Below, in pieces: positions 51,713-61,531 of a stretch of 64,000 nt of DNA. Source of the DNA: Variovorax paradoxus (GTDB lineage: Bacteria > Pseudomonadota > Gammaproteobacteria > Burkholderiales > Burkholderiaceae_C); the NCBI RefSeq assembly GCF_030815975.1, contig NZ_JAUSXL010000002.1:3956501-4020500 (forward strand). Direction: 5' to 3'. Under the pieces are notes generated by a model that had not been told where the DNA came from, made no database searches, and saw nothing but the letters and a program-made list of their open reading frames with translations. The position numbers and the translations under genes are program-made. Positions within the stretch are counted from its first letter, which is position 1; each line of letters starts with the position of its first letter.

Positions 51713-53209
51713 ATGCACAAATTCGATGAGATGTATGAGCAGTTGCCCTATGCGGGGGCTGCAATCCGACAGCACTACAAGCGCTACGACCAATGGCTCG
51801 CGAAGCAACCCGGCGAGGTGATGCGATCGCGGCGCGAAGAGGCGGAAATGATCTTCCGCCGGGTCGGCATCACCTTTGCGGTGTACGGCGCCAAGGACGA
51901 GGACGGTTCCGGCACCGAGCGGCTCATCCCGTTCGACCTGCTGCCGCGCATCATTCCCGCCCATGAGTGGGAGAGCATGGAAAAGGGACTGGTGCAGCGC
52001 GTCACGGCGCTCAACCGCTTCCTGCATGACGTCTACCACGACCAGGAAATCATCAAGGCCGGCATCATTCCGGCCGAGCAGATCCTGAACAACGCGCAGT
52101 TCCGCCCCGAGATGATGGGCGTCAGCGTGCCGCACAACGTCTACTCCAACATCTCGGGCATCGACATCGTTCGCGCCCCCGATGCCCAGGGCAACGGCGA
52201 GTACTACGTGCTCGAAGACAACCTGCGCGTGCCCAGCGGCGTGAGCTACATGCTGGAGAACCGCAAGATGATGATGCGGCTCTTTCCCGAGCTGTTCAAC
52301 CAGAACCGCATCGCACCGGTTGCGCACTACCCCGACCTGCTGCTCGAAACGCTGCGCGCCAGCGCGCCCGCCGCCACGGCCGAGCCCACGGTGGTGGTGC
52401 TCACGCCCGGCATGTACAACAGCGCCTACTTCGAGCATGCCTTCCTGGCCCAGCAGATGGGCGTGGAACTGGTCGAGGGGCAGGACCTGTTCGTGAAGGA
52501 CAACTTCGTCTACATGCGCACCACGCGCGGGCCGCGGCGGGTCGATGTCATCTACCGCCGCGTCGACGACGATTTTCTCGACCCCGAGGTGTTCCGCCCC
52601 ACGTCCACGCTCGGCTGCGCGGGCCTGATGCGCGCCTACCGCGATGGCAACGTCGTCATCTGCAATGCGGTGGGCACCGGCGTGGCCGATGACAAGTCGA
52701 TCTATCCCTATGTGCCCAAGATGGTCGAGTTCTACCTCGGCGAAAAGCCGATCCTGAAGAACGTGCCCACCTACATGTGCCGCAACAAGGAAGAGCTGCA
52801 GTACACGCTCGACAACATGAAGGATCTGGTCGTCAAGGAGGTGCACGGCGCCGGCGGCTACGGCATGCTGATCGGCCCGGCCGCCACGCAGGCCGAGATC
52901 GAGGACTTCAAGAAGGCCGTGATCGCCAAGCCCGACGGCTACATCGCGCAGCCCACGCTGAGCCTGTCGACCTCGCCGACCTTCGTGGACGCCGGCATTG
53001 CGCCGCGCCACATCGACCTGCGCCCCTTTGTGCTTTCGGGCAGCGAGGTGCAGATGGTGCCCGGCGGCCTCACGCGCGTGGCGCTCAAGGAGGGCTCGCT
53101 GGTGGTCAATTCGTCGCAGGGCGGTGGCACCAAGGACACCTGGATTCTCGAAGCCGACCGCGCGCCCAGGCCCAAGGCGGCCGCCACGCAGTCGCAAAGC
53201 CAATCGTAG
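51713..53209 (+). CDS. Circularly permuted ATP-grasp type 2 protein (COG2308)
   Basis: 498 residues, normal length for the stand-alone family. Key stretches: EEAEMIFRRVGITFAVYG, RPEMMGVSVPHNVYSNISG, YYVLEDNLRVPSGVSYML, LVEGQDLFVKDNFVYM, VIYRRVDDDFLDPEVFRP, and VVKEVHGAGGYGMLIGP, the nucleotide-loop region. Predicted to ligate an amino group to a carboxylate using ATP. It ends in ATQSQSQS. The partner alpha-E gene follows 11 bp later. It is the split paralogue of the fusion at 42580-45336. Confidence 0.93.
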   Translation: MHKFDEMYEQLPYAGAAIRQHYKRYDQWLAKQPGEVMRSRREEAEMIFRRVGITFAVYGAKDEDGSGTERLIPFDLLPRIIPAHEWESMEKGLVQRVTALNRFLHDVYHDQEIIKAGIIPAEQILNNAQFRPEMMGVSVPHNVYSNISGIDIVRAPDAQGNGEYYVLEDNLRVPSGVSYMLENRKMMMRLFPELFNQNRIAPVAHYPDLLLETLRASAPAATAEPTVVVLTPGMYNSAYFEHAFLAQQMGVELVEGQDLFVKDNFVYMRTTRGPRRVDVIYRRVDDDFLDPEVFRPTSTLGCAGLMRAYRDGNVVICNAVGTGVADDKSIYPYVPKMVEFYLGEKPILKNVPTYMCRNKEELQYTLDNMKDLVVKEVHGAGGYGMLIGPAATQAEIEDFKKAVIAKPDGYIAQPTLSLSTSPTFVDAGIAPRHIDLRPFVLSGSEVQMVPGGLTRVALKEGSLVVNSSQGGGTKDTWILEADRAPRPKAAATQSQSQS

Positions 53210-53220
53210 GAGCACAAACG

Positions 53221-54177
53221 ATGCTGTCACGCACCGCAGATCATCTCTACTGGATGTCCCGCTACACCGAGCGCGCGGAGAACACCGCGCGCATGCTCGA
53301 CGTCAACTACCAGACCTCGCTCTTGCCCCAATCGGCCGAAGTGGCCAAGTACGGCTGGCAGGGCGTGCTGTCCATCAGCGAACTGCTGCCCTCGTACAAC
53401 AAGAAGTACGAGCAGATCACGCCGCACGACGTGATGGAGTTCATGGTCAAGGACGAGAGCAATCCATCTTCGATCCTTTCCTGCCTCAAGGCCGCGCGCG
53501 AGAACGCGCGGGCGGTTCGCGGCGCGCTCACCACCGAGGCCTGGGAAACGCAGAACACCACCTGGCTCGAAGTCAACCGCATGCTGCGCGCCGGCGATTT
53601 CGAACGCGATCCGGCCCAGTTCTTCGAATGGGTCAAGTTCCGCTCGCACCTGTCGCGCGGCGTCACGCTCGGCACCATGCTGCAGGACGAGGCGTTCTAC
53701 TTCTCGCGCCTTGGCACCTTTCTGGAGCGCGCCGACAACACCGCGCGGCTGGTGGACGTGAAGTTCCACGCGCTCAACAGCGAGTTCTTCGGTACCGCCA
53801 CGGAGGAAGACCAGGAGTACGACTTCTATCACTGGAGCGCCATCCTGCGCAGCGTCTCGGCCTTCGAGGTGTACCGCAAGGTGTACCGCGACGTGATCAA
53901 GCCCGAGCGCGTGGCCGAGCTGCTCATTCTTCGCGCCGACATGCCGCGTTCGCTGCATGCGAGCCTGGCCGAAGTGGTGAACAACCTCGCCAAGGTGCAG
54001 AACGAGCAGAGCGCAGAAACCCAGCGCCGCGCCGGCAAGCTGCTGGCCGACCTGCAGTACGCGCGCGTCGACGAGATTCTTGCGACCGGGCTGCACGCCT
54101 ACCTCACGCAGTTCCTCGACCGGGTGAACGAACTCGGCGGGCGGATCAGCCAGGACTTTCTCGTCCCGGCGCACTGA
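53221..54177 (+). CDS. Alpha-E domain protein (COG2307)
   Basis: 318 residues, all-helical, starting MLSRTADHLYWMSRYTERAE, the same block that opens the alpha-E half of the fused protein. Second conserved block: YFSRLGTFLERADNTARLVDVK. Alpha-E proteins are strongly associated with cp-ATP-grasp and transglutaminase genes in bacterial genomes; biochemical role unknown. Transcribed with the upstream ATP-grasp gene (11 bp gap with AGGAG). Confidence 0.92.
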   Translation: MLSRTADHLYWMSRYTERAENTARMLDVNYQTSLLPQSAEVAKYGWQGVLSISELLPSYNKKYEQITPHDVMEFMVKDESNPSSILSCLKAARENARAVRGALTTEAWETQNTTWLEVNRMLRAGDFERDPAQFFEWVKFRSHLSRGVTLGTMLQDEAFYFSRLGTFLERADNTARLVDVKFHALNSEFFGTATEEDQEYDFYHWSAILRSVSAFEVYRKVYRDVIKPERVAELLILRADMPRSLHASLAEVVNNLAKVQNEQSAETQRRAGKLLADLQYARVDEILATGLHAYLTQFLDRVNELGGRISQDFLVPAH

Positions 54178-54202
54178 GCAAGGGTGCCGCAGCGGCCCGT
54201 CT

Positions 54203-55924
54203 TCAGCGCGAGAACGACTCGGCGGCCACCGGGATCTTCGGCGGTTGCCAGCGGTACGCAGCGTCCAGCACGTTGCGCTCCGGCATCTGGTGGCTCCAGC
54301 GAATCTTGAGCAGATCCATCAGGGTCCAGGCTGTCCAGTCGGCACGAAAGGGCTGCTGCTGCGCAGCGCCGTGCGGCATTGCTTCGCGGTTGCGCCAGAT
54401 CACGGCCGGAATGCGGTAGCCCGAAGCGGTCGAAGGGCTGTGGCCCGCGCGGTCGCTGCCATGCCCCACTTCCTGGCCGTGGTCCGACAGGTACATCCAG
54501 GCGCGGTAGTCGTCCGGCCTGCCCGTGCTGCGCGTCTGCTGCAAAAGCTCGGACACCACGAAATCGTGATACAGCAGCGCGGCGTCGTACTCCTGGCGGA
54601 AGCGGCGCACCCAGGCCGACCGGCCGTTCTTCACCAGGCCCGTCTCGACCGCGTCGATGTCGTCGTCGAACGGATTGGCGTTCTCGGGAAAGCGCAGGCT
54701 GTAGTGCGGATGTGCGCCCATGAGGTGAACCACGATCAGCTTGCGTTCGGCGCTCGCGTCCCGCTGCGCTTCCTGCACGCAGTCGAGGATCTCGCCGTCG
54801 AGCGAGGCGCTGGCGCGGCCGGGCGTGCGGTTCACCATGTCCACCACATCGGCGAAGCGCGCATGCTGCTGCTCGATGGCCAGGTCGTCGTGGTTGCTGA
54901 TCCACCAGACCTTGTAGCCGGCGGCGCGCGCCAGTGCCAGCAGGTGCGGCGGGTTCTCGCTTTCGGGCAGGCCGAAATGGAACATGTTGCGCAGCGCGGG
55001 CAGGGTGCTCGCATCCGCCGACCACGCGTTCTGCAGCACGGCCATCTGGCCGCCGGCCTGCGCCTTGTGCGCCAGCAGGCGGGGCGTGGTGGGGCGGCCG
55101 TAGCCATAGAGCGCCATGTTGTCGCGATTGATGCTGTCGGTGATCACCAGCACCACCGTCGACGGGCCGGCTTCCAGCGGCACGGGCGCGATGGCTCTGG
55201 CGTGCGCCATCATGCGGTCGCGCATCTGCTGCTGATCGGCCCATGCGGCGCGCAGCGTGTGGACCGAATGCGACCACTGGGTCCAGAAGAGCGCGGGATG
55301 AAGGCGGCGCCACGGCTTGCTCGCATAGGCCAGGCAGGCCAGCAGCAGCACGGCGAGCAGCAGCGATCTCAGCCAGAACGGAAGGCGCGGGCGGGTGGCG
55401 GGTGCCGCCGAAGCTGAAGCCGCCACCGCGCCGCGCCGCACGAACACGGCCGCCAGCATGCCGGCGGCCAGCACCACCGCCGACCAGACAACGGCGGATC
55501 GCCAATGCATCCTCAGGTATTCGGTGCCTTCGCGTGCATTGGTGTTGGCCACGGCGCCCAACACCATGGCCCCATCGGGGGCCGCTTGGTAGGTGTCGAG
55601 CAGGTAGGCACGCATCACGCCGTCGAGCGCGAAGCCCATGACCCAGAGCCAGACGAGCGCCGCGCGCACGCGCCGCAGCCGGGCTCTGCGCAACGGCCAT
55701 GCGAGCCACAGCACCATCGGCGCGGCAAGCACCGCGACTTGGGCGATGCGGCGGCCGTCATGGCCCAGCGCGATAAGTGCCAACAGCGTGGCGCCGACCG
55801 CGCCGCAGGCAAGCAGGACGTTCTGGCGGGAGTCGTTCCGGGGCGCGGACGCTTCGGTGAAAGGCAAGGTCAAGCGGACAGCAAGGCAAGTCGGAGGGCG
55901 GCCGAATTCTGCCCCGGCACACAC
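54203..55924 (-). CDS. Phosphoethanolamine-transferase-like sulfatase-fold membrane protein
   Basis: 573 residues (upper limit). N-terminal five or so transmembrane segments, then an alkaline-phosphatase-superfamily domain: VLVITDSINRDNMALYGYGR (metal site strand), WSADASTLPALRNMFHFG (nucleophile region), VVHLMGAHPHYSLRFP and YLSDHGQEVGHGSD (metal His). This is the EptA/CptA/OpgE type that transfers phosphoethanolamine to lipid A, core sugars or glucans; the acceptor is not known. The annotated start is GTG 55924; TTG codons at 55873 or 55867 are alternatives without clear ribosome-binding sites. Confidence 0.82.
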   Translation of the reverse strand: MCAGAEFGRPPTCLAVRLTLPFTEASAPRNDSRQNVLLACGAVGATLLALIALGHDGRRIAQVAVLAAPMVLWLAWPLRRARLRRVRAALVWLWVMGFALDGVMRAYLLDTYQAAPDGAMVLGAVANTNAREGTEYLRMHWRSAVVWSAVVLAAGMLAAVFVRRGAVAASASAAPATRPRLPFWLRSLLLAVLLLACLAYASKPWRRLHPALFWTQWSHSVHTLRAAWADQQQMRDRMMAHARAIAPVPLEAGPSTVVLVITDSINRDNMALYGYGRPTTPRLLAHKAQAGGQMAVLQNAWSADASTLPALRNMFHFGLPESENPPHLLALARAAGYKVWWISNHDDLAIEQQHARFADVVDMVNRTPGRASASLDGEILDCVQEAQRDASAERKLIVVHLMGAHPHYSLRFPENANPFDDDIDAVETGLVKNGRSAWVRRFRQEYDAALLYHDFVVSELLQQTRSTGRPDDYRAWMYLSDHGQEVGHGSDRAGHSPSTASGYRIPAVIWRNREAMPHGAAQQQPFRADWTAWTLMDLLKIRWSHQMPERNVLDAAYRWQPPKIPVAAESFSR

Positions 55925-55975
55925 GCGGCTGGGGCCCAGTGTCCCCGCCGGCCCGGGGTCTTTGGGGCTGCGGCC

Positions 55976-57469
55976 TCAGGTCGCCGTGGCCTGCCGCACC
56001 GCGCGCTCCCAGCGCGCCATCGATTCCTCGGCCTGCGCGCGGCCCATGGTCGGCATGAAGCGCCGCTCCACCTTCCACAATTTCGAGAGCTGCCGCGCGT
56101 CGCTGTAGACGCCGGTCGACAGGCCCGCAAGGTAGGCCGCGCCGAGCGCGGTGGTCTCGATAACCTCGGGCCGCACCACGGGAATGCCCAGCAGGTCGGC
56201 CTGGAACTGCATCAGCAGGTCGTTCACGCTGGCGCCGCCGTCCACGCGCAGTTCGGCGACGGGCGTGCCGCCGGCCGCCACCGCATCGCGGCTCATGGCC
56301 TGCAGCAGCGCGGCGCTCTGGTAGGCGATGCTCTCGAGCGCGGCGCGCGCGATGTGCGCCACCGTGGTCCCGCGCGTGAGGCCGGTGATGGTGCCGCGCG
56401 CGTCAGCATCCCAGTAGGGCGCGCCGAGGCCGGTGAAGGCCGGCACCATCATCACGCCGCCCGCGTCGGGCACGCTTTCGGCGAGCGACTGCACTTCGGC
56501 ACTGCCCTTGATGGCCTTCAGGCCGTCGCGCAGCCACTGCACCACGGCGCCGCCGACGAACACGCTGCCTTCCATCGCGTACTGCGGTGTCGCGTCGGTT
56601 TGCGCGGCGCTGGTCACGAGCAGGCCGTTGTGCGAGGGCTGGAACTCGCCGCCCGTGTGCATCAGCAGGAAGCAGCCGGTGCCGTAGGTGTTCTTGGCCA
56701 TGCCGGCCGCAAAGCAGGCCTGGCCGAAGAGGGCGCTCTGTTGGTCGCCGGCCACGCCGCCGATGGGCAGCGCGCGGCCGAGCAGCGCGGCATCGGTGTC
56801 GGCGAAGTGCGAACTCGACGGTTGCACCTTGGGCATGAGCGCGGCGGGAATGTCGAGCGCCTTGAGCAGGTCCGCATCCCATTCGTTGCGGTGCACGTTG
56901 AAGAGCATCGTGCGCGAGGCGTTGCTCACGTCCGTCACATGCACCTTGCCACCGGTGAGCTGCCACATGAGCCAGCTGTCGACGGTGCCGAAAGCGAGCT
57001 CGCCGCGCTCGGCCTGCGCGCGCACGCCGGGCACGTTGTCGAGCAGCCAGCGCAGCTTGGTGCCGGAAAAATAGGCATCGATGACGAGCCCGGTCTTCTC
57101 CTGAATGGTGCCGGTCATGCCTTGGTCGCGCAGCTGCGCGCACAGCGGCTCGGCGCGCCGGTCCTGCCAGACGATGGCGTGGTGCACCGGCTGGCCGGTC
57201 TTGCGGTTCCACAGCAGGGTGGTTTCGCGCTGGTTGGTGATGCCGATGGCGTGGATATCGGTGGCCTGCAGCTTCGCCTTGAGGAGCACTTCGCGTGCGG
57301 TGGCAAGCTGGCTCTGCCAGATCTCCATCGGGTCGTGCTCGACCCAGCCCGGCCGCGGATAGATCTGGGTGAGTTCCTTTTGCGCGATGGCGACGATGCG
57401 GCCTTCGCGGTCGAACACGATGCTGCGCGAGCTGGAGGTGCCCTGGTCGAGGGCGAGCAGGTAGGTCAT
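55976..57469 (-). CDS. glpK: Glycerol kinase
   Basis: 497 residues, full length. Phosphorylates glycerol to glycerol 3-phosphate. The FGGY-family signatures are present: [38 protein letters not shown] and the C-terminal [21 protein letters not shown]. It is downstream of glpR on the minus strand, separated from it by a 424-bp gap that holds tandem and palindromic repeats. Divergent glpD and the GlpSTPQ-type importer complete the pathway. Confidence 0.97.
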   Translation of the reverse strand: MTYLLALDQGTSSSRSIVFDREGRIVAIAQKELTQIYPRPGWVEHDPMEIWQSQLATAREVLLKAKLQATDIHAIGITNQRETTLLWNRKTGQPVHHAIVWQDRRAEPLCAQLRDQGMTGTIQEKTGLVIDAYFSGTKLRWLLDNVPGVRAQAERGELAFGTVDSWLMWQLTGGKVHVTDVSNASRTMLFNVHRNEWDADLLKALDIPAALMPKVQPSSSHFADTDAALLGRALPIGGVAGDQQSALFGQACFAAGMAKNTYGTGCFLLMHTGGEFQPSHNGLLVTSAAQTDATPQYAMEGSVFVGGAVVQWLRDGLKAIKGSAEVQSLAESVPDAGGVMMVPAFTGLGAPYWDADARGTITGLTRGTTVAHIARAALESIAYQSAALLQAMSRDAVAAGGTPVAELRVDGGASVNDLLMQFQADLLGIPVVRPEVIETTALGAAYLAGLSTGVYSDARQLSKLWKVERRFMPTMGRAQAEESMARWERAVRQATAT

Positions 57470-57510
57470 GGCTTGGGTGTTCCTCGGGGTCTGGTCATGA
57501 GGCTTGTCTT

Positions 57511-57585
57511 TTCTTGGCGTTGCTGTTCTTGGCGCTGTTGTTCTCGATGCTGTTGTTCAGAGCGCTGTTGTTCAGGACGCTGTTG
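57511..57585. repeat. 15-bp tandem repeat array upstream of glpK
   Basis: Five consecutive 15-bp units (57511-57525, 57526-57540, 57541-57555, 57556-57570, 57571-57585) share the pattern TTC-4 variable bases-GCTGTTG, with the first being degenerate; a partial sixth leads into the large palindromic element. It lies in the glpR-glpK gap, in the glpK upstream region. No protein is credible from it. Confidence 0.8.
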
Positions 57586-57844
57586 TTCAGGGCGCGTGCA
57601 CAGGCCACCGGGTACTCCCCTCCGCGAATGTCCCCCGGCCTGCGGCCTCCTCCTTGATTTCGCTGCGGGGAGCACCCGATGCCCTGTGCACCTGGGCACG
57701 CTGCTGGTGAACCGCTGATCAACAACCGCTCTGGCCAACGATCCCGTCGATGGGGTGCCTTGCGCAGCGAAATCAAGGGGGAGGCCGCAGGCCGGAGGAC
57801 ATTCGCGGAGCAAGGTACCCCGTCGGCGGGAGCGCGCCCTGAAC
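57585..57844 (-). repeat. Large composite palindromic repeat, copy 1 (glpR-glpK gap)
   Basis: A 260-bp element bounded by GTTCAGGGCG / CGCCCTGAAC. Its reverse complement is nearly identical, except for a variable centre of about 43 bases, to the element at 63526-63783. It contains two hairpin modules, each a roughly 47-base core (CTCCGCGAATGTC at one end, GATTTCGCTGCG at the other) flanked by module-specific inverted repeats. Together with the 15-bp array it fills the 424-bp glpK-glpR gap; otherwise only short glpK upstream sequence is present there. Confidence 0.85.
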
Positions 57845-57893
57845 AAAGCGCCAAACGCACAATGGGACGAACAGAAAACGAACGGGCCATTTT

Positions 57894-58661
57894 TCAGTCG
57901 CGCGCGATCTCGAGCCGAACCTGCGCCGCATGCAGCAGATCGGCAAAAGGCGCAGGCGGCTCCGCGTCGGTAAAGAGGCGGTCGATCTGCGACAGCGTGC
58001 CCAGCTGGATCATCGCGGGCCGGTTGAACTTGCTCGCATCCGCCGCGAGCCACACCTCGCGCCCCTGCGCGATGATGGTTTGCGCCACCTTCACCTCGCG
58101 CAGGTCGAAATCGCGCAGCGACCCGTCCGGCTCGATGCTCGACACGCCGATCAGCGCAATGTCCACCTTGAACTGGCGGATGAAATCGATGGTCGCCTCG
58201 CCCACGATCGCGCGGTCGCGCGGACGCACCGAACCGCCCGCCACGATCACCTCGCACGACGTGTTGCCGCTCAGGATGGTCGCCACGTTCAGGTTGTTGG
58301 TGATCACGCGCAGCCCCGTGTGGCGCAGCAGCGCCTTGGCGATGGCCTCGGTGGTGGTGCCGATGTTGAGGATCAGCGAGCAGTCGTTGGGCACCAGCTC
58401 GGCCACGCGCCGCGCGATGCGCGCCTTGCCTTCCGCATGCAGCGTTTCGCGCTGCTGGTAGCCGATGTTCTCGGTGGTGGAGCTCGGCACGCGCACGCCG
58501 CCGTGAAAGCGCGTGAGCAACCCCTGGTCGGCCAGCCGCTGCACGTCGCGCCGCACCGTCTGCAGCGTGACGCCCAGCATGTCGGCCAGCTGCTCGACAG
58601 TGACCGAGCCGCGCGTGCGCACGGTATCGAGAAGATTGATCTGGCGCGGATTGGAGTTCAC
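57894..58661 (-). CDS. glpR: DeoR-family regulator GlpR
   Basis: 255 residues from the GTG at 58661. DeoR-type HTH near the start (RQINLLDTVRTRGSVTVEQL; DVQRLADQGLLTRFHGGV), then the sugar-phosphate-sensing domain with LILNIGTTTEAIA and VGEATIDFIRQF. GlpR represses glycerol genes until glycerol 3-phosphate binds. It is divergent from glpD and upstream of glpK. The start is not certain: the frame extends upstream to 58739, but the family begins at this point. A tandem AAAACGAA repeat lies in the divergent gap. Confidence 0.9.
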   Translation of the reverse strand: MNSNPRQINLLDTVRTRGSVTVEQLADMLGVTLQTVRRDVQRLADQGLLTRFHGGVRVPSSTTENIGYQQRETLHAEGKARIARRVAELVPNDCSLILNIGTTTEAIAKALLRHTGLRVITNNLNVATILSGNTSCEVIVAGGSVRPRDRAIVGEATIDFIRQFKVDIALIGVSSIEPDGSLRDFDLREVKVAQTIIAQGREVWLAADASKFNRPAMIQLGTLSQIDRLFTDAEPPAPFADLLHAAQVRLEIARD

Positions 58662-58716
58662 AGGGGCGTCGTGGAAAGCGTGAAGACTCTCCAGAGAGTA
58701 CAGGCCGCGCCACTTT

Positions 58717-58736
58717 AAAACGAAAGAAAACGAAGA
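58717..58736. promoter_or_regulatory. Tandem direct repeat, GlpR operator candidate
   Basis: Two adjacent 10-bp repeats, AAAACGAAAG (58717-58726) and AAAACGAAGA (58727-58736), in the glpR-glpD divergent gap. On the other strand they read as TTCGTTTT boxes, similar to GlpR operators in pseudomonads, which contain TTCG/CGAA repeats. Assignment is inference. Confidence 0.5.
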
Positions 58737-58782
58737 CAACTAAGGGAAAACTCGGGGGAAAATCGCGCCAAAAGGAATCCAA

Positions 58783-60455
58783 ATGAAAAGACGCGAAAAT
58801 ACAATGGCGCCCTTCCGTGATCGAAGTCACGAACCAACGGGTCCATCTTCTGTGAGCGATTTCTCCTCCAATCCGCCCTCGCCGGCAACCGATTGCGACG
58901 TGCTGATCGTCGGCGGCGGCATCAATGGCTGCGGCATTGCGCGCGACCTGGCGGGCCGCGGCTGGCGCGTGGTGCTGTGCGAAAAGGACGACCTGGCCTC
59001 GCACACCTCGTCCTCGTCCACCAAGCTCATTCATGGCGGGCTGCGTTACCTGGAGTACTACGAGTTCTCGCTCGTGCGCAAGGCGCTGCAGGAGCGCGAG
59101 GTGCTGCTCAAGAGCGCGCCGCACATCATGTGGCCGCTGCGCTTCGTGATGCCGCACGACCCTTCGATGCGGCCGGCCTGGATGATCCGCATCGGCCTGT
59201 TCATGTACGACCATCTCGCGAAGCGCGAAGTGCTGCCGGGCTCGCGCAGCATCGATCTGCGCAGCCATGCGGCCGGCGCGCCGCTCAAGCCGCAGTTCAA
59301 GCGCGGCTTCGTCTATTCCGACGGCTGGGTCGACGATGCGCGGCTTGTGGTGCTCAACGCCATCGACGCCAGGGCGCGCGGCGCCGAGATACTCACGCGC
59401 ACCCGCTGCGTCCATGCGCAGCGCGACGCCGACGGCTGGACCGCCACGCTCGAAGCCGCGGACGGCGGCATCCGCGTGGTGCGCGCGCGCGCCGTGGTCA
59501 ATGCCGCGGGCCCGTGGGCGGAATCGTTCCTGCGCGGCGTGGCGCAATCGGCCAGGGGCGAGGCGCTGGCCACGCGGCACCTGCGGCTGGTCAAGGGCAG
59601 CCACATCGTGGTGCCGCGCCTGTTCGAGCATGACCATGCCTACATCTTCCAGAACCCCGACAAGCGGATCATCTTCGCGATTCCCTACCAGGACGAGTTC
59701 ACGCTGATCGGCACCACCGACATCGAGCTGAATGGCGACGACCCCGGCGCGGCGCGCATTGCCGAGGAAGAAATCGCCTACCTCTGCATGCAGGCGAGCC
59801 GCTATTTCGACAAGCCCATCAAGCCGGCCGACGTGGTCTGGACCTACTCTGGCGTGCGTCCGCTGCTCGACGATGCGTCGGGCGACCCATCGGCCGTCAC
59901 GCGCGACTACATGCTCGAATCGAACACCGCGGCGGCGCCGCTGCTGTCGGTGTGGGGCGGCAAGATCACCACCTTCCGCAAGCTGGCCGAGGACGCGGCC
60001 GACGAGGTCGGCAAGATGCTCGGGCAGTCGAGCGCGCAGCGCCCGCCCTGGACCGATGGCGCCTTTCTGGCCGGCGGCGATCTTTCCGCATGGATCGGCG
60101 CCGCCACGCGGCCCGACGACGATTTCGAACGCTTCGTGGCCGCGGTGCAGGCGCGCCATGCATGGCTCGACGCCAGGCTCGCGCGACGGCTGGCGCGCGC
60201 CTACGGTGCGCGCGTGGCCGAGCTGCTCGGTGATGCGCAGTCCATGGCCGACATGGGCGACGCCGTGGCGCCCGGGCTCCACGAGCGCGAGCTGCGCTTC
60301 CTGCAGCAGGACGAGTGGGCCGTGAGCGCCGACGACGTGCTCTGGCGCCGGTCGAAGCTCGGCCTGCGCTACACGGCCGAGGAGCGACTGCAGGTGGCCG
60401 CCTGGCTGCAGGCGGGCGCAACGAACAACCTCTACATGATCAACGGGAAGCGCTG

Positions 60456-60456
<1 letters not shown>
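58783..60456 (+). CDS. glpD: Glycerol-3-phosphate dehydrogenase (FAD)
   Basis: 557 residues by the ATG at 58783 (AAGGA upstream). It oxidises glycerol 3-phosphate to dihydroxyacetone phosphate at the inner membrane. FAD-binding DVLIVGGGINGCGIA (GxGxxG) near the N-terminus, then SSSSTKLIHGGLRYLEYYEF, AWMIRIGLFMYDHL, KGSHIVVPRL and TYSGVRPLLDD. A GTG at 58852 would give a shorter, more family-like N-terminus, but has no ribosome-binding site; a CRP-like palindrome lies between the two. First gene of the plus-strand glp operon; its stop overlaps glpS. Confidence 0.95.
58816..58831. promoter_or_regulatory. CRP-like palindrome near the glpD start
   Basis: CGTGATCGAAGTCACG carries the GTGA-N6-TCAC core of CRP/FNR-family operators. 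A TACAAT hexamer is at 58800-58805, just upstream. If the GTG at 58852 is the true start, the site is in the leader; if 58783 is the start, it is inside coding sequence. Function unproved. Confidence 0.35.
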
Positions 60457-61529
<1,073 letters not shown>

Positions 61530-61531
61530 CT

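Noticed and set aside
57511..57585. 15-bp tandem units considered as a CRISPR array
   Set aside because: The unit is far too short, there are no unique spacers of CRISPR length, and no cas genes are present.
57495..57890. Minus-strand ORF of 131 codons through the palindromic repeat
   Set aside because: The sequence is repeat DNA. The same frame in copy 2 differs by amino-acid-changing substitutions, so there is no sign of protein-level conservation.
57466..60282. A 938-codon open frame on the minus strand over glpD and glpR
   Set aside because: It overlaps two well-supported genes in another frame or strand and has the biased composition of a shadow frame.
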